Translations under genes and position numbers: made by a program
From: Bacteroidales bacterium
GTDB taxonomy: Bacteria > Bacteroidota > Bacteroidia > Bacteroidales > P3
Assembly: GCA_017480145.1 (NCBI GenBank)
Contig: JAFVBF010000071.1
Coordinates: 1 to 64,000, forward strand
DNA: 64,000 bases
Direction of reading: 5' to 3'
The notes under the pieces: model-generated
Seen by the model: the letters and a program-made list of their open reading frames with translations, nothing else
What the model was told of the DNA's origin: nothing
Databases searched by the model: none
Part shown: positions 36,700 to 45,753 of the stretch, in pieces
Layout: each line of letters opens with the position of its first letter
Numbering within the stretch: position 1 is the first letter of the stretch

Positions 36700-38802
36700 A
36701 TGGAAGAACCCACCCTGATGCCGACACCAGAAAATGATGTGTTGCAACCGGCTGCCCAAGAAGTGGCTGCAAATCAAGAAATCACTGAAACAAACGAAAT
36801 TGAAGTCGATGCCAAGGCAACGGAGGCATCGGAACTGGTGCCGCAGGCCAATCCAATTCCTGCCTCGGATGCTTCTTGCAAAGACTCTTCTGAAGCTGAA
36901 AATACTATCGAGGTGTCAGATTCAGTAAATCCACAAACTGAATCATCTGTCTCGGATATTGTCAAAGAAAGTGTAGATGCTGAATGTACAGAAGGTGCAG
37001 AGCCCACTACTGATGCTTCAGAGGCACAGGAACATGGCGCAATTCAGGACGAATTGGAAGGACAGGAGCAAGAAATAAATGTGAGTGGTTTGGATCGCCA
37101 GCAGTTGTATGAGGCCTTCCAATCTTTAATGGAGAAAGAGGTTCAGAATATTAGACATAGCGTTGCGGGGATTCGCAATAGATTCTTCGAACTCACCAAG
37201 GAAGTTGAAAAATCTGCCTATGAGGCTTATCTTGCTGCTGGTGGGGTGAAAGAGGAGTATCAGCCAGTGATAGATGATTTGACAGAGCGGTTCCGAAAAT
37301 TGCATGAAGCCTACAAAGAACGCAGACAAAAATATCTTGATGACATAGAGGCCGCCAAGCAGCGTAACTATGAGGCCAAGCAGCAAACGTTGGACGAACT
37401 CCGTCAACTGATTGATTCTGATGAGGAGACACTGAAACAGACGTATGACCGGTTTAATGCAATTCAGGAAAAATGGAAGACCATTGGCGAGGTTCCACGT
37501 GAACACCTCAATGACTTATGGCAGAACTACCATTTCTTGGTAGAGAAGTTCTTCAATAAGGTGAATATCACGAAGGAACTCAGATTGCTCGATTTGAAAC
37601 ATAATCTGGAACAGAAGATTCAGTTGTGCGAGAAGGCAGAGGAACTGATTGTTGAAGAATCTATTGTTAAAGCCTTCAAGGGATTAAATCATCTGCGTGA
37701 CCGTTGGCGTGAAATTGGTCCCGTGCCGGCAGAACAGAATGACGAGATATGGCAGCGTTTTTGTAATGCTGCCAATCAGATAGATGAACGTCGCAAGGAA
37801 TATTATGACCAGCGTAAAGAAGAATTGGACAAGAACCTTTTGGCCAAACAAGCTTTAGTGGATAAGGCTCGTGAACTTACGACAGAGATGCCAAAGAGTG
37901 CGTCTCAGTGGAATTCGGTTACTTCCGAGTTAGATGAAATGCTAAAACTGTGGAAGAGCATCGGTCCAGTTCCGCGTGAAGCTAACGAGGAAGTATGGCA
38001 TCAGTTCAAAGGTATGCTGGATCAGTTTTATGCAGCAAAGAAAAGCCATTTTAGCGAGGTTCGCGACGAGCAGACGGAGAATTATAACCGTAAAATAGAT
38101 CTCTGCCTGAAAGCCGAGGCCATCGCTAAACGTGACGACTGGAAACGTGCTACCGATGAAATTTTGCAGCTTCAGTCAGAGTGGAAGAGCATTGGCCCCG
38201 TTAGCCGCAAGGTCAGCGACAAGATATGGCATCGTTTCCGCGGTGCATGTGATGAGTTTTTTGCTCGTAAAGGAGAACATTTCAAAAATCTGCGTTCGTC
38301 AGAGGGTGATAATTTGGCTAAAAAGCAAGCACTCATAGAACAGTTGAAAAACTATCAGTTTGGTGACGACAAGGAGGAAAATTTGAGCGTTATCAAGGAT
38401 TTTCAGCGCCAGTGGATGGAGATAGGGCATGTACCCATGTCTGAGAAAGATCGCATTCAGCAGGATTTTCGTAACACTATCAATGCTCATTTTGAGAAGC
38501 TGAAAATTAGTGCTCGCGAAGCTGCTGAGAGTGCTTATCGTGAGAGGGTGCAAAGCAATACGGGCGACCGTCGATTCATCAGCAGCGAGCGTCAGTCTTT
38601 GCAAGAGAAGATTGACAAACTTCGTGGTTCTATTCAGTTGTGGGAGAATAATCTTGGATTTTTGGCAAGTAGTCGTTCTGCCGATTTGCTCAAGGAAGAA
38701 TTTGAGAAAAAAATGCAGTCCACGCGTCAGCAAATTGCTTTGTTGGAGGCCAAATTAAAAATCCTGATTCAGAGCGAGCGCGAAGAAAAAAAAGAGGAAT
38801 AG
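36700..38802 (+). CDS. DUF349-repeat protein
   Basis: A 700-residue protein. The first 120 or so residues are low-complexity and acidic (many Glu, Ala, Ser), followed by helical DUF349 repeats, each with the motif W-x-x-I-G-x-V-P: WKTIGEVPREHLNDLW near residue 257, WREIGPVPAEQNDEIW near 335, WKSIGPVPREANEEVW near 417, WKSIGPVSRKVSDKIW near 493 and WMEIGHVPMSEKDRI near 570, then a coiled-coil end. Function is unknown; the family is nearly universal in Bacteroidota. ATG 36700 is preferred to 36652 because it begins the acidic domain and leaves an ordinary leader. Confidence 0.88.
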   Translation: MEEPTLMPTPENDVLQPAAQEVAANQEITETNEIEVDAKATEASELVPQANPIPASDASCKDSSEAENTIEVSDSVNPQTESSVSDIVKESVDAECTEGAEPTTDASEAQEHGAIQDELEGQEQEINVSGLDRQQLYEAFQSLMEKEVQNIRHSVAGIRNRFFELTKEVEKSAYEAYLAAGGVKEEYQPVIDDLTERFRKLHEAYKERRQKYLDDIEAAKQRNYEAKQQTLDELRQLIDSDEETLKQTYDRFNAIQEKWKTIGEVPREHLNDLWQNYHFLVEKFFNKVNITKELRLLDLKHNLEQKIQLCEKAEELIVEESIVKAFKGLNHLRDRWREIGPVPAEQNDEIWQRFCNAANQIDERRKEYYDQRKEELDKNLLAKQALVDKARELTTEMPKSASQWNSVTSELDEMLKLWKSIGPVPREANEEVWHQFKGMLDQFYAAKKSHFSEVRDEQTENYNRKIDLCLKAEAIAKRDDWKRATDEILQLQSEWKSIGPVSRKVSDKIWHRFRGACDEFFARKGEHFKNLRSSEGDNLAKKQALIEQLKNYQFGDDKEENLSVIKDFQRQWMEIGHVPMSEKDRIQQDFRNTINAHFEKLKISAREAAESAYRERVQSNTGDRRFISSERQSLQEKIDKLRGSIQLWENNLGFLASSRSADLLKEEFEKKMQSTRQQIALLEAKLKILIQSEREEKKEE

Positions 38803-38803
38803 T

Positions 38804-39787
38804 ATGAGCCGTTGGGGAAGCCATATATGGGGCTTGCTTTGTCTGGCTGTACTTGTTTGTATATGGGGGTGCAATCATCCTGCGTCTCGTTATGGGGTGA
38901 CTGTAGCGCGTTTTGAGCAGGTATTGCTTGATACGTCTGAATCTGATTTGCCTATTGTGCTTGAGCAATTCCGTCGGCAATATCCTTCTCCTCTGCTTCA
39001 CATCTATCCTGAAGATGAACGCTATATGTCTATGGTGTCGGAATTTCGTGCCGACACCATTGCTCGTGAAGTTTACGATACCGTGATGCGCTATTACCCC
39101 ACATTGTCGTGGTTGGAGCAGGAGTTGGACAAGGCTCTTATCAAGGCTTATGATCTTGACACCGCCATAACCTATCCCATTTTTATTACCTATATAAGTA
39201 ATGCAGGTTATGCTACTCGTGTCACCGCCGATAGTGAGAGTGGCAGCGTAACCATAGCCATTGATGAATATGTAACTCAGCACATGCGTCCTTATGGCTA
39301 TTTTGGCGAGCCCATGTATATTGTCCGTCAATGTGGTGCAGAGCATATTGTCCCTGATTGCATGTCTGAGATTGCCCGCCAGCATATCGCTCTCCCATCG
39401 CAGGAAATGACGTTGCTGGACTATATGGTGGCAGAGGGCAAGGTAATGTATTTCTTGAAATTGGTGTTGCCCAATGTGGAAGACTCTGTGTTGCTCCGAT
39501 ACACAACATCTCAGCTACAGTGGATGGATCGCAATGAATCCAATGTTTGGGCCTACTTCATCCATAATAATCTCCTCTATGAGCGAGATTACGGCAGGCT
39601 GCATAATTTTATTGATGATGCACCCAAAACCAATGCCTTTCAAGAGTCGGCACCACGCACACATGCCTATGTGGGATGGCACATTGTTAGCCGTTATATC
39701 AAGAAACATCCCAGACTCACGTTGAGGCAGTTATTTGAAGAAACTGATTCACAGAAGATACTCTACGAATCTGGCTACCGACCATAA
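38804..39787 (+). CDS. gldB: GldB-like lipoprotein
   Basis: A 327-residue lipoprotein (lipidated Cys23 in IWGC) related to gliding-motility protein GldB. The C-terminal region APRTHAYVGWHIVSRYIKK and the preceding YERDYGRLHNFIDDAP are typical. In non-gliding Bacteroidales GldB homologues are retained without motility, so the role is uncertain, perhaps envelope or type IX-related. One base separates it from the DUF349 stop codon, indicating translational coupling. Confidence 0.78.
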   Translation: MSRWGSHIWGLLCLAVLVCIWGCNHPASRYGVTVARFEQVLLDTSESDLPIVLEQFRRQYPSPLLHIYPEDERYMSMVSEFRADTIAREVYDTVMRYYPTLSWLEQELDKALIKAYDLDTAITYPIFITYISNAGYATRVTADSESGSVTIAIDEYVTQHMRPYGYFGEPMYIVRQCGAEHIVPDCMSEIARQHIALPSQEMTLLDYMVAEGKVMYFLKLVLPNVEDSVLLRYTTSQLQWMDRNESNVWAYFIHNNLLYERDYGRLHNFIDDAPKTNAFQESAPRTHAYVGWHIVSRYIKKHPRLTLRQLFEETDSQKILYESGYRP

Positions 39788-39838
39788 ACCGACGCAGTCA
39801 TAACGGTATCCGATGCAGAGTCAATGATATTAAGACAT

Positions 39839-41782
39839 ATGAAAGAAGAAAAAAGTATTTATGCCTATCTACTATTGAAGCTGCTTCTCGCTGTGGCATT
39901 ACTGCTGCTTTCACAGGTGGCTTTCTATTTATGCAATACCCGCATATTTCATGTGGATGGCATAGGGGAATGGATGTCTATTTTATGGGGTAATATTCGT
40001 TTCGGATTCTCTACGATTGTTCTTTTCCTAAGTCCGTATTTCATTCTGAACCTGCTTCCATTCAAGTATCGTTGGAATCGTGTTTTTCGGTTTTTCTCCG
40101 AAACATTTCTATACTATTGTCCTGTGCTGCTGGTTGTGGCACTCAATTGTATTGACCTTTGTTATTACCAGTTTACATACCGTCGCATGAGCGGGGCTAT
40201 GTTTAGCTATGTGGGTGTTGGAGGCGATATGGGGAGTCTTATTCCTCAATTTATTGTAGACTATTGGTACGGCGTATTGATTTTTATATGTCTGGTAGTC
40301 GTATTCCTATGGTGTGGGGCTCTCATTAAGTTGGGGAAACGGAATCCGTATTTTGATTACCGTAAGGCAGACCAGATAGGTGTTGTTGTTGGATTCCTGC
40401 TTTTGTTATTTTTGGGTCGAGGCGGTTTTCAGTGGCATTGGCTTAAGCCTACGGATGCTTTTGCTCATTGTCAGCCGAAAAATAGCGCTATAGTGACCAA
40501 TACTGCTTTCAATGTTTTGCATACGCTTAGTCCCCAGCCCCTACCAGAGATTCATTCTTCTTTCGTTCAGTCCGATACTGCACAGATGTCGACTGCTGTA
40601 TCTACGATGTTCCGTCATTACCCATTCAACAATCGTTCGTTATCAGCTGATAGCCTCGCAGGAACGAATATTGTTGTCATTGTGCTTGAATCTTTTTCGC
40701 AAGAGTACATGGGCTGTTATAATCAGGGGGTGATGGAGAGTTATACTCCATTTCTTGACTCATTGGCTCAGCATTGCACGCTCTATCAAGGCCGGTCGAA
40801 TGGCAAAGAAAGTATTGAAGGCATTCCTGCCATTCTGGCTGGCATTCCTTCTTTATCTGATGTCTCTTACATCATGAGTCCCTATTGTGTTGAATCTGCA
40901 ACTCAGGCGACCTTGCCACGACTATTGGGACGACATGGATATCGGACGGCTTTCTTCCATGGCTGTTACAACGGATCGCTGGGATTCGATACTTTCTGCC
41001 ATAAAATCGGAATACATCAGTATTGGGGAATGGATGAGTATAATGCTGATTCATTAAGCCTTCCGGACGATTACGATGGCGTGTGGGGCATTAGTGATGA
41101 GCCATTTCTCCAGTTTACGGCACGCAAGTTGTCCGAATTTCATCAGCCCTTTTTTGCTACAATATTTACCGAGAGTAGTCATCACCCTTACAAAATCCCA
41201 GAACCACATTCTAATGATTTCAAAAGTGGTAGTCATCCTCTTCTTCGTAGCGTTATGTACACCGACTATGCACTCCGACGCTTTTTTGATACGATTTCTC
41301 AACAGTTGTGGTTCTATAATACACTTTTTGTCATCACAGCCGACCATCCTGGACAAGGTCTGCATCGTCAATACAATGATTATGACGGATGGTATAATAT
41401 CCCGATGATGTTCTATATGCCGTGGCATCCAGTGCATCAGAATAATACTCGTATCGTTCAACAGTTGGATTTGCTGCCAAGCATTGCCGATTTCTTGCAC
41501 CTTCAAGACACGTTTGATTGTTTAGGAAGCAGTGTCTATCAAAGCCCTCAAATTGGGCATCAAGTGGTTTATGGAAGTGGCTATTATCAATTACTTACCA
41601 GTGATGAGGGGCCAGACAATAAATTGTCAATATTGGCTGGCACCAAAACTGTAGGAGAGGATGATAACCTGGACTATTTACTTCGTTTCCTGACGCAGTA
41701 CAAGTTGATGCTCTCCAGCTACCGACAGAATGAAGATACTGTAGGAAACGTATCGAATGCATTTTCTTCAACCAGACAGTAA
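39839..41782 (+). CDS. LTA synthase family (sulfatase-fold) membrane protein
   Basis: A 647-residue protein with five membrane segments in the first 220 residues and a periplasmic alkaline-phosphatase-superfamily domain: NIVVIVLESFSQEYMG (metal-binding Glu), RSNGKESIEGIP containing the nucleophile position (Ser rather than the Thr typical of LtaS/EptA), FTESSHHPY and ITADHPGQG. Such enzymes transfer phosphoglycerol or phosphoethanolamine to glycans or lipids. Gram-negative Bacteroidota lack LTA, so the acceptor is unknown. Start M6 of the frame (39839) is arbitrary against 39824. Confidence 0.85.
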   Translation: MKEEKSIYAYLLLKLLLAVALLLLSQVAFYLCNTRIFHVDGIGEWMSILWGNIRFGFSTIVLFLSPYFILNLLPFKYRWNRVFRFFSETFLYYCPVLLVVALNCIDLCYYQFTYRRMSGAMFSYVGVGGDMGSLIPQFIVDYWYGVLIFICLVVVFLWCGALIKLGKRNPYFDYRKADQIGVVVGFLLLLFLGRGGFQWHWLKPTDAFAHCQPKNSAIVTNTAFNVLHTLSPQPLPEIHSSFVQSDTAQMSTAVSTMFRHYPFNNRSLSADSLAGTNIVVIVLESFSQEYMGCYNQGVMESYTPFLDSLAQHCTLYQGRSNGKESIEGIPAILAGIPSLSDVSYIMSPYCVESATQATLPRLLGRHGYRTAFFHGCYNGSLGFDTFCHKIGIHQYWGMDEYNADSLSLPDDYDGVWGISDEPFLQFTARKLSEFHQPFFATIFTESSHHPYKIPEPHSNDFKSGSHPLLRSVMYTDYALRRFFDTISQQLWFYNTLFVITADHPGQGLHRQYNDYDGWYNIPMMFYMPWHPVHQNNTRIVQQLDLLPSIADFLHLQDTFDCLGSSVYQSPQIGHQVVYGSGYYQLLTSDEGPDNKLSILAGTKTVGEDDNLDYLLRFLTQYKLMLSSYRQNEDTVGNVSNAFSSTRQ

Positions 41783-41862
41783 TGCGGGTGAGACGAATTT
41801 TCGACAGCTTATATTGATATCTTGACGTTCTATAGGTTAAGCCCTATTATTAGCACCACCTT

Positions 41863-42822
41863 ATGAAGAAAACAATGACCGTGATAGTCAATCCCATATC
41901 GGGGATTGGCAAACAGAAGAAAATAGAGAAACTTCTCAATCATAATTTAGATCATGATCTTTATGATTATGAAGTGCTGTATACCGAATACATACATCAT
42001 GGTACCGAGTTGGCCCGATCTGCGGCTGATAGGGGGCGTGATGTTGTCGTGGCCGTGGGTGGGGATGGTTCTGTCAATGATGTGATTGCAGGATTAAAGG
42101 ATAGTGATAGCTATTTAGGTATTATACCCTGCGGCAGTGGCAACGGACTGGCTCGCTGCATGAGTATCCCTCTGACCCCAGCTTTTGCCATCCGTGTGCT
42201 CAACCAGTTTAAAAGAGGTTCAATTGATACGGTTGTGCTCAATGACAAATATATTATTGCCAGTATTGCCGGAGTCGGTTTTGATGCTTTTGTGGCTCGT
42301 CTTATGCGGTCGGCAAAGACACGCGGTTTTGCAGCCTATGTTAATTTCATGCTCCGAGAATACACAAATTACAAGTGTAAGGATTATTGTTTATATCTTG
42401 ATGGCAAGGAAACTCCTATTGAACGCAATGCGTGGTTTATTTCTTTTGCCAATAGTAACCAGTTTGGTTATGCAGCAACCATTGCACCCAAAGCCAAACT
42501 TGATGATGGTTTGATAGACATTAGCGTGGTAGATAAAGTTCCGTTGGAGCATCTTCCTGTTTCAGTTCCGTTATTATATGCCAACCATATTGAGTTGAGT
42601 TCTCATGTGGAACTTTTCAAAGCCCATGATATTTTGGTTACCGGCAATGTGGATAAATGGGTAAACATTGATGGTGAAGGAGAGAATGTTGGTAAGGAAC
42701 TCCATTTCGTTAATCATCATAATTCTCTCAGAGTCCTAACCAGAGACAAAGGCATTCCCCTTATCATTCGGGAGCACAAACTACCTGATTTGGTTCGCCC
42801 CAAACGTTCAGAATTGGATTGA
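41863..42822 (+). CDS. Diacylglycerol kinase-like lipid kinase
   Basis: A 319-residue protein of the DagK_cat (YegS/DgkB) family. The nucleotide-binding motif [16 protein letters not shown] and the [13 protein letters not shown] segment are intact, and the C-terminal half has the usual [19 protein letters not shown]. It phosphorylates a lipid such as diacylglycerol. Next to an LTA-synthase-like enzyme, which could release diacylglycerol, recycling of that product is a reasonable guess. Confidence 0.87.
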   Translation: MKKTMTVIVNPISGIGKQKKIEKLLNHNLDHDLYDYEVLYTEYIHHGTELARSAADRGRDVVVAVGGDGSVNDVIAGLKDSDSYLGIIPCGSGNGLARCMSIPLTPAFAIRVLNQFKRGSIDTVVLNDKYIIASIAGVGFDAFVARLMRSAKTRGFAAYVNFMLREYTNYKCKDYCLYLDGKETPIERNAWFISFANSNQFGYAATIAPKAKLDDGLIDISVVDKVPLEHLPVSVPLLYANHIELSSHVELFKAHDILVTGNVDKWVNIDGEGENVGKELHFVNHHNSLRVLTRDKGIPLIIREHKLPDLVRPKRSELD

Positions 42823-42952
42823 TGCCGTAGGCCAAATCGTCTGGCTTTGGCTTTTTGATGGTGGTGGATTGTCTTTTATGCACTATGCTGACCAGGTTTT
42901 GATGTGCTCGTCTTATGCTTCTGTTTTATCAATCTGCTTTATACTATTGCTT

Positions 42953-43288
42953 ATGGGAAAACGTAAAAATGTAATTGGTGTTGTTTACTCGACTAATCCT
43001 GACTTTCAGTACCAATATGATGTAGAACCCGAAGTTGAAACATTGAACCCATCCCAGCAACGATTAAAGATTCGTCTTGACCGTCACGCTCGGGCGGGTA
43101 AACAAGTGTCTCTGATAACAGGTTTTGTTGGAAAAGATTCGGATTTGGATGATCTATGTCGCAAACTCAAATCCGTATGTGGAGTAGGGGGGAGTGTCAA
43201 GAATGGAGAAATCCTTATTCAGGGAGACTTTCGAGAGAAGATATGCTCTCAGTTGCTAAAGTTAGGTTATTCTGCTAAAATTATTTAG
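42953..43288 (+). CDS. SUI1/YciH-family translation factor
   Basis: A 111-residue protein with the SUI1 (eIF1) fold: [52 protein letters not shown]. Bacterial YciH affects start-codon selection fidelity. ATG 42953 starts the conserved [14 protein letters not shown] segment; the longer frame from 42869 adds an unrelated hydrophobic stretch from the intergenic region. Last gene before a strong terminator. Confidence 0.9.
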   Translation: MGKRKNVIGVVYSTNPDFQYQYDVEPEVETLNPSQQRLKIRLDRHARAGKQVSLITGFVGKDSDLDDLCRKLKSVCGVGGSVKNGEILIQGDFREKICSQLLKLGYSAKII

Positions 43289-43304
43289 CGTCCAATCCTG
43301 CAGT

Positions 43305-43353
43305 TAAATTAAAATGCCTCAAGACTTCTTATATCTTGAGGCATTTTAATTTA
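43305..43353. terminator. Bidirectional terminator with a 20-bp perfect stem
   Basis: TAAATTAAAATGCCTCAAGA (43305-43324) and its exact complement (43334-43353) with a 9-base loop, between the convergent SUI1 and NlpC/P60 genes. Confidence 0.9.
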
Positions 43354-43392
43354 TAGAAAACTATTTATTTTTTCAAAGAGTTTCATGTATCT

Positions 43393-43998
43393 TTATTTTC
43401 GTTTACCACCTCTGAAAAAATGTTTTTTCCAATAACTATTGTTCAAGCTGCTTATGCTTACTCCATTGGATGTTGAAGCATGAACGAACATGTCGTCGTG
43501 TAGATAAATCCCTACATGAGAAACCTTGTTATTGCTATTTACAAAAAATAGAATATCCCCTTCCCGAAGCTGGTTTTTCCCTATTAGTTGCACATCTTTT
43601 TGGATGTCTCTTGCCACACGATGCAATGTTACGCCGAAGGCATCTTTATATATATGTCCAACGAAAGCAGAGCAGTCTACGCCTTGTTTAGTGGTCCCTC
43701 CGTATTTATAAGGGACTCCAATCCATGGGGCAATGGCCTCATAAAGTTGAGCATTTTTACCACCTTTGCGAACTTCTTCAAAAGCCTTGTCTTTTGTGAT
43801 CGTCTCTCCAGGCGCATTAGGCTTTACCGTGGGTGGAATGTACGGTGTCTCTTTGACTAACTCATCCTCATAGAGTTTGCCGATAATAAAATCCTCTTCT
43901 TCCAGGTCTTTTGATACGAGATTCTTTACCGACGTACAAGATGCGGTTATAAAGAGGCATAGTATTGTGTAAATTATAAAATGTGGCTTAATGGGCAT
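43393..43998 (-). CDS. NlpC/P60 cell-wall peptidase lipoprotein
   Basis: A 201-residue lipoprotein (lipidated Cys21 in FITASC) with a C-terminal NlpC/P60 domain that cleaves peptidoglycan stem peptides. The catalytic Cys109 is in GVDCSAF, His161 in VSHVGIY, and His173 is a candidate third residue. The N-terminal 80 residues are a charged linker. It follows the FtsB/DivIC gene by 66 bases on the same strand. Confidence 0.9.
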   Translation of the reverse strand: MPIKPHFIIYTILCLFITASCTSVKNLVSKDLEEEDFIIGKLYEDELVKETPYIPPTVKPNAPGETITKDKAFEEVRKGGKNAQLYEAIAPWIGVPYKYGGTTKQGVDCSAFVGHIYKDAFGVTLHRVARDIQKDVQLIGKNQLREGDILFFVNSNNKVSHVGIYLHDDMFVHASTSNGVSISSLNNSYWKKHFFRGGKRK

Positions 43999-44064
43999 AA
44001 TGAAATACGGTTCTTTGTGTAGAATGATACACTTTGGTTGTGCTATATATGCAACTATCTAATT

Positions 44065-44370
44065 CTATTTTTTGTCAAAGACATAGACGTCTTCGTTTGC
44101 GCGCCGGAGGTAATAGACCTCTCTCCCGTATTTTTCTATAGCATTCATATCCCCCCTCAGTACCTTCAGATGCGAACTATCGCTAATCATCTCGTTGCGT
44201 AGCCGTTTCTCCTCATCTTTCAGTTCGCTAAGTTCTTGACGTAAGCGCATTGTGACAAAGATATTATTCTCTGCAAAGCACATGAGCAATGCAAAGATTA
44301 GCAATGTGGCTACATACTTGTTCTTGATGATATTCCAAGTAATGCGTAGATATTTATTCTTAACGGCCAT
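44065..44370 (-). CDS. FtsB/DivIC septum-formation protein
   Basis: A 101-residue bitopic protein: short cytoplasmic N-terminus, one membrane helix (about residues 20-35), then a coiled coil (LRQELSELKDEEKRLRNEM) and the conserved EKYGREVYYLRR segment. It would join the FtsQ-FtsL complex at the division site. ATG 44370 directly follows the MltD stop (TAA-A-ATG), so it is translationally coupled; an alternative start at 44382 overlaps that gene. Confidence 0.87.
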   Translation of the reverse strand: MAVKNKYLRITWNIIKNKYVATLLIFALLMCFAENNIFVTMRLRQELSELKDEEKRLRNEMISDSSHLKVLRGDMNAIEKYGREVYYLRRANEDVYVFDKK

Positions 44371-44371
44371 T

Positions 44372-45661
44372 TTACTTGACACGAATTTTTTGTCCGACGC
44401 TGATTTTATCGCCTTTTATATTTTTGTTTTTATTTTTCAATGCTTTTACCGTTGTGCCATACTTTCGGGCCACGGAATATAGCGTCTCTCCCTTTTTCAC
44501 CGTGTGGTAGCGAGTGCCCCCGTTAGTTCCTTTTTTTGAGTTTGAAGAGCCTTTGGCGGGTGCAATAACGATGGGTTTCTTGCTCAGCGAATCCTGTGTC
44601 CAGTGGTATATGCTGTCTTCATTGGCGATGAATGTCTGCATATATTTTGTTGGAAGGCAAACCGAATAGGCTCCGGAAGAGGCTGGAATATAGTCGGTTC
44701 TGTACTGAGGATTCAGAGTTCGTAACTCTTCTCTGCTCACGCCAGTAGCTTGTTCTATATGGCAGAATAAAACATTATGGTGGAGTGTTATTGTATCGGA
44801 ATGAATGGGAAGTTCAAATTCGCTGGCATCAAGTCCGTGGTCACGATAAAAGTTCATAACGTAGGTGGCTGCGATAAATGCCGGAATATATCCTCTGGTT
44901 TCTCTTGGCAGGTAGGGATATATTTGCCAAAATTCTCTTTTTCCTCCCGAGCGGGCTATGGCTTTGTTGATATTTCCCGGCCCGCAATTGTATGCCGCTA
45001 TAGCCAGTGTCCAGTCATTAAAGACACTGTGAAGGTCTTTGAGGTAGCGTGCTGCGGCCACGGTAGATTTATAAGGATCCCGGCGGTCATCTATGATAGA
45101 GTTTACCTCCAGTCCGTACAGTTTGCCTGTGGAATACATGAACTGCCACAATCCTGCGGCTCCCACACGAGAAGTCGCCATGGGGTTCATTGCCGATTCT
45201 ACAATTGAGAGGTATTTCAATTCTTCTGGAACCCCATTACGTGTTAGTGCCTCTTCAAATAGTGGATGGTAAAATTCCGACAAGGTAAGCATTACGTCTA
45301 ACCTACTACTCATGATGCGTAGATACATTCGTATATATGCCCGTACCTCGTTGTTGTAGGTCATTGGTATAATGGTATGAAGCGATTGAAGCCGCCGAAT
45401 GATGACAGAGTCTTGTACATTATCAAAGGCTTCGGAAACCTCATCTTTTGTATGCCGTGTATGGCCCAAGGCATACTTTTGCATATAATATGAATCCATC
45501 AGGCTGTCAAAAGCCGTGATGTATTCTTTGCCAATGAGTTCCTCTTCGGTAGAGGTATTGTTGAATTGGATTTCTGGAGGTTCGGCAATTTCTTGTGCTG
45601 GCGATAGTGTGGCTGAGACGAGAAATAGAGAGGAACAAAGAATGAATCCACTAAACTTCAT
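44372..45661 (-). CDS. MltD-like lytic transglycosylase with LysM
   Basis: A 429-residue exported enzyme that cleaves the glycan strands of peptidoglycan. After the signal peptide comes an N-terminal helical region, then the SLT domain with catalytic Glu155 in LSIVESAMNP, ATSRVGAAGLWQFM, LAIAAYNCGPGN, ending with one LysM domain (YHTVKKGETLYSVARKYG). E. coli MltD has more LysM copies. Upstream of an FtsB-like gene, consistent with a division/envelope role. Confidence 0.92.
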   Translation of the reverse strand: MKFSGFILCSSLFLVSATLSPAQEIAEPPEIQFNNTSTEEELIGKEYITAFDSLMDSYYMQKYALGHTRHTKDEVSEAFDNVQDSVIIRRLQSLHTIIPMTYNNEVRAYIRMYLRIMSSRLDVMLTLSEFYHPLFEEALTRNGVPEELKYLSIVESAMNPMATSRVGAAGLWQFMYSTGKLYGLEVNSIIDDRRDPYKSTVAAARYLKDLHSVFNDWTLAIAAYNCGPGNINKAIARSGGKREFWQIYPYLPRETRGYIPAFIAATYVMNFYRDHGLDASEFELPIHSDTITLHHNVLFCHIEQATGVSREELRTLNPQYRTDYIPASSGAYSVCLPTKYMQTFIANEDSIYHWTQDSLSKKPIVIAPAKGSSNSKKGTNGGTRYHTVKKGETLYSVARKYGTTVKALKNKNKNIKGDKISVGQKIRVK

Positions 45662-45753
45662 GAGGTGTGCTTACTTTAAGATGTGACAAGATGTATTAAA
45701 AATAACGAAATACTTGCCACTTTCGTATATAGCACTGAGGAAGACCCCAAGTC

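Noticed and set aside
38690..39385. 231-codon ORF antisense to DUF349 and gldB
   Set aside because: A shadow of two well-supported genes on the other strand; the translation has no recognisable domain.
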